From Flavobacterium psychrophilum (GTDB taxonomy: Bacteria > Bacteroidota > Bacteroidia > Flavobacteriales > Flavobacteriaceae): a stretch of 64,000 bases of DNA. The position numbers were made by a program, and so were the translations under genes. Under the pieces are notes generated by a model, which saw nothing but the letters and a program-made list of their open reading frames with translations, was not told where the DNA came from and did not search any database. Shown in pieces: positions 1 to 8,484 of this stretch (its first letter is position 1; every line of letters begins with the position of its first letter). Location of the stretch: NCBI GenBank assembly GCA_945862065.1, contig CAMAWT010000007.1:1-64000 (forward strand), in the 5' to 3' direction.

Positions 1-73
1 AGATTTGATTATAAAAATAGTGAAATCAATGTTTCAAACTTCAATAATTCCTTTTTTTTAAGTTCACTTTTTA

Positions 74-81
74 TATTTTTG
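74..81 (+). promoter_or_regulatory. Promoter -7 box of glyS
   Basis: TATTTTTG matches the Bacteroidota -7 consensus TAnnTTTG. It ends seven bases before the glyS ATG at 89, so the mRNA should have almost no leader. I see no clear -33 TTG at the usual distance. Confidence 0.6.
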
Positions 82-88
82 CACCACT

Positions 89-1633
89 ATGGCAAAACAA
101 GAAGATTTATTTAAGAATGTAATTTCGCACGCAAAAGAATACGGATTTATTTTTCCGTCAAGCGAAATTTATGATGGTTTAAGTGCAGTTTATGATTATG
201 CACAAAACGGAGTAGAGTTAAAAAAGAACATCAGAGAATATTGGTGGAAATCGATGGTGCAAATGCACGAAAATATTGTTGGTCTCGACGCAGCCATATT
301 GATGCACCCAACCACTTGGAAAGCATCTGGTCATGTGGACGCTTTTAACGACCCTTTGATTGACAACAAAGATTCCAAAAAAAGATACCGTGCAGATGTT
401 TTAATTGAAGACTATGCCGAAAAATTGAACATTAAAGCAAAGAAAGAAATCGATAAAGCTCGTGATCGTTTTGGAGACTCTTTTGATGAAGAACAATATA
501 AAACAACCAACCCAAGAGTGATGGAATACCTTTCAAAAGAAAGAGAAATTCTTGAAAGAATGGGAAATTCACTTGGTGCAGGCGATCTTGAAGATGTAAA
601 AGCACTTATTGAAGAACTAGAAATTGCTTGTCCGGAAAGTGGTTCTAGAAATTGGACCGACGTGAAACAATTCAATCTAATGTTTGGTACAAAACTTGGT
701 GCATCAGCAGAAAGCGCGATGGATTTATACCTACGACCAGAAACAGCCCAAGGAATTTTTGTGAATTTCTTGAACGTTCAAAAATCGGGGAGAATGAAAA
801 TTCCGTTCGGAATTGCTCAAACCGGAAAAGCCTTTAGGAACGAAATTGTAGCGCGTCAATTCATCTTTAGAATGAGAGAATTTGAACAAATGGAAATGCA
901 ATTTTTTGTAAAACCAGGCGAAGAAATGAAATGGTACGACTATTGGAAAACCTCTCGATTCAACTGGCATTTATCTCTTGGATTGGGTAAAGAAAATTAC
1001 CGTTTTCATGATCACGAAAAACTAGCGCATTATGCCAATGCTGCTGCCGATATTGAGTTTAATTTCCCATTCGGATTCAAAGAATTGGAAGGAATTCACT
1101 CAAGAACTGATTTTGACTTGAAAGCGCACGAGCAATTTTCTGGTAAAAAATTACAATATTTTGATAACGATACCAATTCAAACTACACTCCTTATGTGGT
1201 AGAAACATCTGTAGGTTTAGACAGAATGTTCCTGGCAGTTTTTTCAAATTCATTGAAAGAAGAAACCCTAGAAGACGGATCAATAAGAACCGTTCTTCAA
1301 CTACCAACTGTACTTGCGCCAACTAAAGCAGCGGTTTTACCATTGATTAAAAGAGACGGATTGCCAGAAGTGGCACAAAGCATTATTGACGAATTGAAAT
1401 GGGATTTTAACGTTGCTTATGACGAGAAAGATGCCGTTGGACGCCGTTACAGAAGACAAGATGCCTTAGGAACTCCTTTCTGCATCACTGTTGATCATCA
1501 AACATTGGAAGACAAAACAGTTACTATTAGACACCGTGATTCGATGAAACAAGATCGAGTAGCTATAGCCGATTTAAGAGATATCATAAATAACGAAGTT
1601 TCTATGAGAAACTGGTTGATGAAAACGGTTTAA
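89..1633 (+). CDS. glyS: Glycyl-tRNA synthetase (single-chain, homodimeric type)
   Basis: Cytoplasmic class II synthetase that charges tRNA-Gly with glycine. At 514 residues it is the bacterial/eukaryotic-like homodimeric form, not the two-subunit GlyQ/GlyS form. Visible class II core elements are RPETAQG (216-222), GKAFRNE (246-252, motif 2), the MREFEQMEM stretch (262-270) and motif 3 VETSVGLDRM (371-380). The anticodon-binding domain follows from about residue 400. It is a stand-alone unit: a TAnnTTTG box lies just upstream and a strong terminator just downstream. The ATG at 89 is the only sensible start. The family assignment is certain. Confidence 0.97.
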   Translation: MAKQEDLFKNVISHAKEYGFIFPSSEIYDGLSAVYDYAQNGVELKKNIREYWWKSMVQMHENIVGLDAAILMHPTTWKASGHVDAFNDPLIDNKDSKKRYRADVLIEDYAEKLNIKAKKEIDKARDRFGDSFDEEQYKTTNPRVMEYLSKEREILERMGNSLGAGDLEDVKALIEELEIACPESGSRNWTDVKQFNLMFGTKLGASAESAMDLYLRPETAQGIFVNFLNVQKSGRMKIPFGIAQTGKAFRNEIVARQFIFRMREFEQMEMQFFVKPGEEMKWYDYWKTSRFNWHLSLGLGKENYRFHDHEKLAHYANAAADIEFNFPFGFKELEGIHSRTDFDLKAHEQFSGKKLQYFDNDTNSNYTPYVVETSVGLDRMFLAVFSNSLKEETLEDGSIRTVLQLPTVLAPTKAAVLPLIKRDGLPEVAQSIIDELKWDFNVAYDEKDAVGRRYRRQDALGTPFCITVDHQTLEDKTVTIRHRDSMKQDRVAIADLRDIINNEVSMRNWLMKTV

Positions 1634-1640
1634 AACAAAA

Positions 1641-1671
1641 AATGCTTCTCGATTGAGAAGCATTTTTTTTT
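1641..1671 (+). terminator. Intrinsic terminator of glyS
   Basis: AATGCTTCTC and GAGAAGCATT form a perfect 10-bp stem with a GATT loop, followed by a run of T. Confidence 0.9.
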
Positions 1672-1685
1672 ATGCTTTTTTTTAA

Positions 1686-2237
1686 TTAAAATCTATATCC
1701 AAAAGTTATGCCACCGCGGCCTACAAAAGTAAGATCATTGTAGTCATTTTTTGTAGTATTTGTTAAATTTCTACCAATACCAGCACCTATTTCAAATACA
1801 AATCCTTTTTTAGATACCCATTTTCCACCAAGTCCAAAACCAACCGCAAAATTAGTATAATAGTCTTTATGATAAGTGGTTGTAGAATTTCCCGTTGCTG
1901 GATCATACAAATAATTATAATGTTCTGGACTAACGGAATTAATCATGGTAAAGCCTTCTGCATAAAAGCCTGCAGCAGGCTTTTTACCAAAAAAATGACG
2001 GTAATAAGGCGTTATTTCGAAAGTAGTCGTAATCGTTTCATCTATTGCAAAACCTAAAGAAACTCCTACCGATGATTCGTTATTTAAAATTCGCTCGTAA
2101 GAAAATTGTGGGAAAGCACCCAATAAATAGGCCGCATTTCCTTTAATTTCATTTTTAGGAAAGCTAATGGTGTCTTTTGTTTGACTAAAACCCAAAGAAA
2201 ATAAGGATAGACTCAGAAATAAAATAACTTTTTTCAT
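1686..2237 (-). CDS. Outer-membrane beta-barrel protein, paralogue 2
   Basis: A 183-residue protein with a signal peptide (first ~18 residues, ending near GFSQ). The rest is alternating strands closing with GRGGITFGYRF, a C-terminal aromatic residue typical of outer-membrane barrels. It is clearly paralogous to the gene immediately upstream: both carry FPKNEIK/FSKNEIK, YERILNNESS, PYYRHFFGKKPA/PYYRYFFGKKPA and GIGRNL. It probably sits in the outer membrane as a small barrel of the OmpW/DUF3575-like kind. The function is unknown. No -7 box precedes it, so it may be cotranscribed with its neighbour across the 47-base gap. Confidence 0.8.
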   Translation of the reverse strand: MKKVILFLSLSLFSLGFSQTKDTISFPKNEIKGNAAYLLGAFPQFSYERILNNESSVGVSLGFAIDETITTTFEITPYYRHFFGKKPAAGFYAEGFTMINSVSPEHYNYLYDPATGNSTTTYHKDYYTNFAVGFGLGGKWVSKKGFVFEIGAGIGRNLTNTTKNDYNDLTFVGRGGITFGYRF

Positions 2238-2284
2238 ACTGTTAAAATTAGTGTTTATTGATTAATACTATTGTTTTATTATTA

Positions 2285-2842
2285 CTAGAATCGGTATCCA
2301 ATGGTTATTCCGCCTCGACCTACAAAAGTGTGTCCGAAATAGTCGTTCTTTTCAGGATTTAATAAATTTCTACCAATACCGCCATTAGCTTCTAGAACCA
2401 ATCCTTTCTTTGAAACTAGTTTGAAACCCAATCCAAATCCTAATGCAAAATCGGTATATTTATCTCCTTTTATTATTTCTTCTGAATAGCTGTTTGTACT
2501 TGGTACGTACATATAATAAATACTGTCATCTATTTTTAAAGAATTTATCATACTAAAACCTTCAACAAAAAATCCTGATGCTGGTTTTTTTCCAAAAAAA
2601 TATCGGTAATAAGGCGCCATACTAAAGGTCGTTTCAAAATCTTTTTCGAGAGCAAAACTCGTCGAAATACCTATGCTTGATTCGTTGTTTAATATTCTTT
2701 CATAGGTGATTTCAGGTTGACCTATAATAAAAAAAAGTGCATTGGCTTTTATCTCATTTTTTGAGAACGCTGTTTGTTTTTCGGCTTGACCGAAACTAGC
2801 TATTGTAGCAAAAGCAAAAAAAAGTAGCATAATTTTTTTCAT
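2285..2842 (-). CDS. Outer-membrane beta-barrel protein, paralogue 1
   Basis: A 185-residue paralogue of the next gene on the same strand, with a signal peptide (ends near ASFGQA) and a C-terminal GRGGITIGYRF strand. The shared motifs are KNEIKANA, YERILNNESS, YRYFFGKKPASGF, FGLG-KLVSKKG and NGGIGRNL. A TATTTTTG box on the minus strand at 2866-2873 gives it its own promoter. The two copies look like a tandem duplication that has diverged mainly in the loop region around residues 105-130. No specific function can be assigned. Confidence 0.8.
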   Translation of the reverse strand: MKKIMLLFFAFATIASFGQAEKQTAFSKNEIKANALFFIIGQPEITYERILNNESSIGISTSFALEKDFETTFSMAPYYRYFFGKKPASGFFVEGFSMINSLKIDDSIYYMYVPSTNSYSEEIIKGDKYTDFALGFGLGFKLVSKKGLVLEANGGIGRNLLNPEKNDYFGHTFVGRGGITIGYRF

Positions 2843-2865
2843 ATATTTTCTTTTTAGTTTGATTT

Positions 2866-2873
2866 CAAAAATA
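2866..2873 (-). promoter_or_regulatory. Promoter -7 box for the OMP pair
   Basis: The minus strand reads TATTTTTG (TAnnTTTG) 23 bases upstream of the start codon at 2842. Confidence 0.5.
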
Positions 2874-2915
2874 AATTAAAATAAGAGCCGACTTATTAAT
2901 TTAAGTATAATTTAA

Positions 2916-3905
2916 CTAAATCAAATTTTTGGCTACTAAATATTCTGCAATTTGAATGGTATTGGTTGCCGCCCCTTTTCTTAAATTATCTGCTACTATC
3001 CACATGTTTAAAGAGTTGGGTTGGCTTTCATCTCTACGAATTCTACCTACAAAAACATCATCTTTTCCATGTGCAAACAACGGCATTGGATAACTAAATT
3101 CAGATATATTATCTTGAACTATCACACCATCAGTTTGGGCTAAAATAGAACGAACTTCATCTACATCAAAATCATTTTTAAACTCGACATTCACCGCTTC
3201 GCTATGCCCGCCAACAATAGGAACTCGAATGGCAGTTGCTGTTACAGCTATGGTTTTGTCATTTAATATTTTTTGAGTTTCGCGCACCAATTTCATTTCT
3301 TCTTTGGTGTAACCGTTTTCTTCAAAACTATCACATTGCGGAATGGCATTTCTATGAATTGGATATTTGTAAGCCATTTCACCTTTAATATTTTCATACT
3401 CATTTTCTAATTGTTGCACCGCTTTTACTCCCGTTCCAGTAATCGATTGATAGGTAGAAACTATGACTCTTTTAATGTGGTATTTTTTATGTAAAGGTGC
3501 CAAAACCATCACCATTTGAATGGTAGAACAATTTGGATTGGCTATTACTTTATCCTCTAATGTTAATTCGCTAGCATTGATTTCGGGCACAATTAATTTT
3601 TTGGTTGGATCCATTCTCCAAGCCGATGAATTGTCAATAACTGTTGTGCCTGCTGCTGCAAATTTTGGGGCCCATTCTAGCGAAGTATCGCCACCTGCCG
3701 AAAACAAAGCCACATCCGCTTTCATATCAACGGCAGTTTGCATGCCAACCACCTTATATTTTTTCCCTTTAAACTCTATTTCTTTACCAACTGACTTCTC
3801 TGAAGCAACTAGAATCAATTCGGTTACAGGAAAATTTCTTTCTGATAAAACCTGAAGCATCACTTCTCCAACCATTCCGGTTGCACCTACAACAGCAACT
3901 TTCAT
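2916..3905 (-). CDS. asd: Aspartate-semialdehyde dehydrogenase
   Basis: Cytosolic NADPH-dependent enzyme that reduces aspartyl phosphate to aspartate semialdehyde. This is the second step towards lysine/diaminopimelate, threonine and methionine. The nucleotide-binding GATGMVG is at 7-13, the catalytic Cys126 lies in NPNCSTIQM, and the catalytic-site His234 in GGHSEAVNVEF. The 329-residue length is normal. It has its own promoter (TACTTTTG box on the minus strand). The matching aspartate kinase is in this window at 22987-24240 but is not linked to it. Confidence 0.96.
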   Translation of the reverse strand: MKVAVVGATGMVGEVMLQVLSERNFPVTELILVASEKSVGKEIEFKGKKYKVVGMQTAVDMKADVALFSAGGDTSLEWAPKFAAAGTTVIDNSSAWRMDPTKKLIVPEINASELTLEDKVIANPNCSTIQMVMVLAPLHKKYHIKRVIVSTYQSITGTGVKAVQQLENEYENIKGEMAYKYPIHRNAIPQCDSFEENGYTKEEMKLVRETQKILNDKTIAVTATAIRVPIVGGHSEAVNVEFKNDFDVDEVRSILAQTDGVIVQDNISEFSYPMPLFAHGKDDVFVGRIRRDESQPNSLNMWIVADNLRKGAATNTIQIAEYLVAKNLI

Positions 3906-3934
3906 ATATAATGTTTTTAATTAATTTATAAATA

Positions 3935-3966
3935 CAAAAGTAATTAGAAAACAAATCAGTTTGCAA
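3935..3966 (-). promoter_or_regulatory. Promoter of asd
   Basis: On the minus strand TTG (3966-3964) lies 21 bases before TACTTTTG (3942-3935), which is 30 bases before the asd ATG. Confidence 0.6.
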
Positions 3967-3967
3967 A

Positions 3968-4009
3968 GATTTATAAAAAAAGAAAAATCCCGCAAAAAGT
4001 GCGGGATTT
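3968..4009 (-). terminator. Terminator of mscL
   Basis: AAATCCCGCA and TGCGGGATTT form a 10-bp stem. On the minus strand it is followed by a T-rich run (complement of 3968-3987). Confidence 0.85.
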
Positions 4010-4035
4010 ACTTAACCTTTGAGAAGTCATTAAGA

Positions 4036-4449
4036 TTATTTTTTTAATAAATCTCTGATTTGAGTAAGCAATTCTTCTTGAGATGGACCAGCTGGTGCCG
4101 CCACTTCTACTTCTTTCTTTTTTGCTTTTTCGACTCCTCTTAAAATAAGAAAGATAAAGAAAGCAATAATAATAAAATTAAGCAACGCTTGAATTAAATT
4201 ACCATACGTAATTACCGCTGCACCCGCTTTTTTGGCAAGTTCTAAACTAGTATAACTATTACCATCTAATGAAATAAATTTTGTAGTAAAATCTACTCCA
4301 CCTGTCAGTAATCCAACAATTGGCATAATAATGTCATCAACTGCCGAGCCAATAACTTTACCAAATGCACCACCAATAACTACGGCAGTGGCTAAACTTA
4401 ATACATCGCCTTTCATTAACGATGCTTTGAAATCTGAAAAAACCCCCAT
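4036..4449 (-). CDS. mscL: Large-conductance mechanosensitive channel
   Basis: Homopentameric inner-membrane channel that opens under membrane tension to release solutes on hypo-osmotic shock. The 137-residue sequence shows the N-terminal amphipathic segment ([27 protein letters not shown]), TM1, a periplasmic loop, TM2 (around 85-105, [17 protein letters not shown]) and a charged C-terminal helix ending in [13 protein letters not shown]. It is transcribed alone, with a TATATTTG box upstream and a strong terminator downstream. Confidence 0.95.
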   Translation of the reverse strand: MGVFSDFKASLMKGDVLSLATAVVIGGAFGKVIGSAVDDIIMPIVGLLTGGVDFTTKFISLDGNSYTSLELAKKAGAAVITYGNLIQALLNFIIIAFFIFLILRGVEKAKKKEVEVAAPAGPSQEELLTQIRDLLKK

Positions 4450-4481
4450 TTTTTAAAATTTAAAATGATTAATAATTAGGG

Positions 4482-4489
4482 CAAATATA
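4482..4489 (-). promoter_or_regulatory. Promoter -7 box of mscL
   Basis: The minus strand reads TATATTTG 33 bases upstream of the mscL ATG. Confidence 0.55.
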
Positions 4490-4512
4490 ATTAAGTTTAT
4501 ATAGAAAGGTGT

Positions 4513-6957
4513 TTATTCACGGTAAAATATTCGTTTTACCCGTTGGGAAATACTTGTCAATACCTCATACGGAATGGTATGTAATTGTTTCGCAATTTCG
4601 GAAACAGTAGGTTTTTGGCCGAAAATAATTACTTCATTTCCCTCTTTGCAGTCAATTTCAGTTACATCAACCATCATCATATCCATGCAGACACTTCCTA
4701 TAATTTTGGCAGGTTTGTTTTTAATCATTACATAACCGCTTTCGTTTCCTAATTGTCTTGAAATACCATCAGCATATCCAATTGGAATAGTGGCTACTTT
4801 TGTGGGTTTTGTAGCTATAAATCGTCTGCCATAGCCAACGCTTTCGCCTTCTTTTATGACTCTTATTTGTGAAATAACCGATTTTAAAGTACTTACATTT
4901 TCTAAATATTTTTGTTCTTCAGCATCGTTTGAAACACCATACAAACCAATACCTAACCGTACCATATCGTATTGAGCATTGGTGAAATTTGAAATTCCGG
5001 AGGTGTTTAAAAGATGTCGAATGGGAACATATTTTAACTCATTTATCAATGCATTTGACATGTGTTCAAATTGTTCTATTTGACCGAGGGAGAATGCCAT
5101 TAAATCCAAATTATCACTTGCTGCCATGTGTGATAAAATACTTTTTACTTGTACGTTTGGATTGTCTTTTAAAATTGAAATCAACTGAGCAATATCGGCT
5201 GTTTGAAATCCTAATCGATGCATGCCTGTGTCCAATTTTATGTGAATTGGAAATTGCTTCAGTTTTTTGGCTACAGCCAATTTCAGAAAAGAATGCAAGC
5301 CTTTAAAAGAATAAATTTCTGGTTCTAATTGGTGCTGAATAATGGCTGAAAAACTGGTAGTTTCTGGATTCATCACCATGATTGGCAACGAAATTCCGGC
5401 TGTTTTCAACGCAATTCCTTCATCTGCAAAGGCAACACCAAGATAATCGATTTTGTGATATTCTAATAATTTGGCTATTTCAAATCCGCCATTTCCATAT
5501 CCAAAAGCTTTAACCATTACCATTAATTTGGTCTGACTGTCTAATTTTGATTTGTAAAAATTCAAATTATGACTGATGGCATTCAAATTAATCTCGAGAA
5601 CTGTTTCATGCGTTTTCTCTTCCAATGCGGCCACAATTTCTTCAAATTGATAATTCCGAGCACCTTTGATTAATATTGTTTCGTTTTCGAAATTAATTTC
5701 ATCAAGTTGATTTAAAAATGCTTCGGTTGATAAGAATGATTTGCAATTTGGAAATTTTTTAGCGTATTTGAAAATGGTTTCGCCTATCACAAAAACGCGG
5801 TTTATTTTATTAGAAACTATTAGTTGTGATACTTTAGCATACAGCTCATCATTGGGCAAACCACTTTGAAAAATATCAGATAAAATAAGTGTCTTTTTTT
5901 TATATTGTTTTTGATTTTCTAAAAAGTCTAACGCTATTTTTAAGGATTGAAAATCAGATGCATAACTGTCGTCAATAATCGCAGTATTGTTTATTCCGTT
6001 TTTTACTTTCAATCTCATTTCGACAGGATATAACAATTTCATCCGTTCTTGAATGGTTTCCTGATGGTATTCCAAATGCAACAAAACCATCAAACATTGA
6101 ATGGCATTTTCAATAGATGCTTGATCTTGAAAAGGTATTTCTACAATAAAACAAAACGTTTTATAGGTTATTTTAAGTTGCGTACCCTCTTCGTTTTCTG
6201 AGGTCATCACAAATGCATCGGCACTTTTATCGCTTGAACTCCACGTAAACGTTTTGATTTTTGAAGGAATAAAAACTTCAGTCGTTTTGTTTTTATTAAC
6301 TATCAAAACTGAAACGGATTTGAAAAGTTGTAATTTTTCTTTGATTTTTTCGCCCAAATCTTCAAATCCTTCATCGTGAGCCGAACCAATATTGGTTAAA
6401 ATCCCGATGGTTGGTCGAATCATTTTTTGAAGATGTTTCATTTCATTGGTTGTCGAAATTCCGGCTTCAAAAATGCCAAGATTATGATTTTCATTCATCC
6501 CCAAAACCGATAGCGGAACACCCACTTGCGAATTATAACTTTTGGGACTTCGAATGATATTATAATCAGGACTCAATAAAAAATTGAGCCATTCTTTAAT
6601 GATTGTTTTTCCGTTACTTCCAGTAATTCCAATAACGGGAATTTCGAATTCTTGTCTATAATAGGCTGCTAATTCTTGAAGCGCAACCAACGTGTCTTTT
6701 ACAACATAAAAAGTGAGTGAACTATTTACATCAGCAGGGATTTGACTTATTACAAAATGGGTAACGCCTTTTTTGGCAAGTTCAGAAATATATTGATGTC
6801 CGTTATGATTGGGTCCGATCAATGCAAAAAAAAGTGTTTCTTGATTGTTTTGCATGGAACGGCTGTCAATAGAAATGCCGTCAAAAAAAGAAACAGCATC
6901 ACTACCGATTATTTCGGCATTGAGAATGGAAACGATATTTCTGGATAAAAGTATCAA
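4513..6957 (-). CDS. murF-alr: Bifunctional MurF / alanine racemase
   Basis: An 814-residue fusion. The N-terminal half (about 1-450) is UDP-N-acetylmuramoyl-tripeptide:D-alanyl-D-alanine ligase, with the ATP-binding GITGSNGKT at 110-118. The C-terminal half (about 450-814) is a PLP-dependent alanine racemase, with the Schiff-base lysine at K483 in MVKAFGYGNG and the substrate-site region VGYGRRF further on. One polypeptide therefore makes D-alanine and uses D-Ala-D-Ala for peptidoglycan precursors. This fusion is known in Bacteroidota. The MurF half is less conserved than free MurF, and whether its ligase activity is intact cannot be judged here. It starts 9 bases after tdk and is surely cotranscribed with it. 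Confidence 0.94.
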   Translation of the reverse strand: MILLSRNIVSILNAEIIGSDAVSFFDGISIDSRSMQNNQETLFFALIGPNHNGHQYISELAKKGVTHFVISQIPADVNSSLTFYVVKDTLVALQELAAYYRQEFEIPVIGITGSNGKTIIKEWLNFLLSPDYNIIRSPKSYNSQVGVPLSVLGMNENHNLGIFEAGISTTNEMKHLQKMIRPTIGILTNIGSAHDEGFEDLGEKIKEKLQLFKSVSVLIVNKNKTTEVFIPSKIKTFTWSSSDKSADAFVMTSENEEGTQLKITYKTFCFIVEIPFQDQASIENAIQCLMVLLHLEYHQETIQERMKLLYPVEMRLKVKNGINNTAIIDDSYASDFQSLKIALDFLENQKQYKKKTLILSDIFQSGLPNDELYAKVSQLIVSNKINRVFVIGETIFKYAKKFPNCKSFLSTEAFLNQLDEINFENETILIKGARNYQFEEIVAALEEKTHETVLEINLNAISHNLNFYKSKLDSQTKLMVMVKAFGYGNGGFEIAKLLEYHKIDYLGVAFADEGIALKTAGISLPIMVMNPETTSFSAIIQHQLEPEIYSFKGLHSFLKLAVAKKLKQFPIHIKLDTGMHRLGFQTADIAQLISILKDNPNVQVKSILSHMAASDNLDLMAFSLGQIEQFEHMSNALINELKYVPIRHLLNTSGISNFTNAQYDMVRLGIGLYGVSNDAEEQKYLENVSTLKSVISQIRVIKEGESVGYGRRFIATKPTKVATIPIGYADGISRQLGNESGYVMIKNKPAKIIGSVCMDMMMVDVTEIDCKEGNEVIIFGQKPTVSEIAKQLHTIPYEVLTSISQRVKRIFYRE

Positions 6958-6966
6958 ATTATTGAA

Positions 6967-7578
6967 TTATTCTTTTGAAGTTTTGGTGTTTGCGTCTTGA
7001 TTTTTTTGCATGGCATTAAAAAATGCTGCCCTGCTTAGTGGTTCATATTCTTCGGTTTCTCCAAGCATGACCAATTTATCATTGTCTGTTTTTCTAAAAC
7101 TATAATTAGCTAAGTTACCTGTATGCGTGCACACTGCATGCACTTTGGTTACATACTCTGCCGTTGCCATAAGTGCGGGCATGGGTCCAAATGGATTTCC
7201 TTTAAAATCCATATCCAAACCTGCTACGATTACTCGAATGCCTGAATTGGCCAAATCATTACAAATTTTTACAATTTCATCATCAAAAAATTGGGCCTCA
7301 TCAATGCCAACGACATCACAGCCTTGAGCCAAGATTGCAATATTTGCAGCAGCAGGAACAGGTGTTGAACGAATTTCATTTTTATTATGAGATACAACCA
7401 TGTCGTCATCATATCGAGTATCGACAGTTGGTTTAAAAATTTCCACTTTTTGTTTGGCAAATTGAGCTCTTTTTAACCTACGAATAAGTTCTTCTGTCTT
7501 TCCAGAAAACATCGAGCCGCAAATTACTTCTATCCAACCAAATTGTTCTTTATGATTTACTGTATTTTCGAGAAACAT
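6967..7578 (-). CDS. tdk: Thymidine kinase (type II)
   Basis: Phosphorylates thymidine with ATP in the pyrimidine salvage pathway. The 203-residue protein has the P-loop GSMFSGKTEEL (21-31) and the Walker B-like DEAQFF. The C-terminal zinc ribbon of the family is degenerate: only one Cys remains in AVCTHTGN, where CxxC is usual. This loss may be normal for the lineage. First gene of the tdk/murF-alr unit, transcribed from a promoter in the 102-base divergent gap. Confidence 0.95.
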   Translation of the reverse strand: MFLENTVNHKEQFGWIEVICGSMFSGKTEELIRRLKRAQFAKQKVEIFKPTVDTRYDDDMVVSHNKNEIRSTPVPAAANIAILAQGCDVVGIDEAQFFDDEIVKICNDLANSGIRVIVAGLDMDFKGNPFGPMPALMATAEYVTKVHAVCTHTGNLANYSFRKTDNDKLVMLGETEEYEPLSRAAFFNAMQKNQDANTKTSKE

Positions 7579-7630
7579 TTTGTATTTTTAGACCTTAAAA
7601 AAGGAATTGTTTTTATTACTTTGTAAAAAA

Positions 7631-7659
7631 CAAATTTACTATAAAAATTAGATTACCAA
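7631..7659 (-). promoter_or_regulatory. Promoter of tdk/murF-alr
   Basis: On the minus strand TTG (7659-7657) lies 18 bases before TAAATTTG (7638-7631), a close match to the Bacteroidota -33/-7 pair. Confidence 0.65.
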
Positions 7660-7680
7660 CTCACTATAATTTTAAAAGTT

Positions 7681-8484
7681 ATGAAGAAAAGACTAGAGGC
7701 CGAATTAATAAGCATAGCACACCGTGTTTTGAAGTTGAAAAACAAGTCTGAAATTGATACATTGTATCTCGAAACTCAAAAATTATACCATGTTTTGGGT
7801 GTTTTAAAATTTTATAATGACAATATTGATGTTACTAAAAAGACTATTTCTAAAGGTGAATTGGAAAAATTATTAGTAAAAGAAGAAGAAAAAGTCGCGG
7901 AAAATTTAGTTATTGCCAATGTCGAAATACCAAGTCCAGAAATTGTTGAAGAAGTAGAAATCAATGAAGTTATAGAAGAAGAAAAAATATTGGTAGAGAA
8001 TATTACTGTAGAAGAAAATCCGTTGGAATTAAAAGCTGAAATCGGATTTGATTTTGAACCAAGTGAAGATTTTTTAGGGAAAACTGAAGATGATCAAAAA
8101 GAAATAGCATCCAATGAAAAACAACAATTTTCATTTGAAGATTTATTGGGTAATGATTATGTTGAGCCTGTTTTTGTAAAACCAAATGACAAACCAATTC
8201 CTGAAATTAAAAATGTAATTGAAGAAAAATCAGGATCAATAAATGAAAAAATAGCAGCCGGAATTACTGTTGGATTGAACGACCGAATCGGATTTGTAAA
8301 TAATTTGTTTGACGGAAGTAATGAAGATTATAATCGAGTAATATCGCAACTTAATACTTTTGATTCCTTTCAAGAGGCCAAATATTTTATTGAAGATTTT
8401 GTGAAACCCGATTACAAAAATTGGGAAGGTGTAGAAGATTATGTAGAACGATTTTTGGAAATTGTAGAAAAAAAATTCGAATAA
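7681..8484 (+). CDS. Conserved acidic hypothetical protein upstream of rsmI
   Basis: A 267-residue protein of unknown function. Residues 1-65 are a predicted helical, partly coiled N-terminal domain. Residues 65-190 are a long acidic, low-complexity linker rich in E, I and V (EEVEINEVIEEE). The C-terminal ~75 residues (from GLNDRIGFVNNLF to the end) look like a compact folded domain with conserved aromatic residues (NWEGVEDYVERF). No signal peptide or membrane segment is visible, so it is probably cytoplasmic. Its TAA abuts the rsmI ATG with no gap, so the two are translationally linked. I can name no family function. Confidence 0.75.
   Translation: MKKRLEAELISIAHRVLKLKNKSEIDTLYLETQKLYHVLGVLKFYNDNIDVTKKTISKGELEKLLVKEEEKVAENLVIANVEIPSPEIVEEVEINEVIEEEKILVENITVEENPLELKAEIGFDFEPSEDFLGKTEDDQKEIASNEKQQFSFEDLLGNDYVEPVFVKPNDKPIPEIKNVIEEKSGSINEKIAAGITVGLNDRIGFVNNLFDGSNEDYNRVISQLNTFDSFQEAKYFIEDFVKPDYKNWEGVEDYVERFLEIVEKKFE

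Noticed and set aside
4513..6957. MurF-Alr fusion as an assembly or annotation artefact
   Set aside because: The frame is continuous with a natural linker, and this fusion is established in Bacteroidota.
6967..7578. Loss of zinc-ribbon cysteines in thymidine kinase as a sign of a dead gene
   Set aside because: All catalytic motifs and the frame are intact, so I regard it as a lineage variant.
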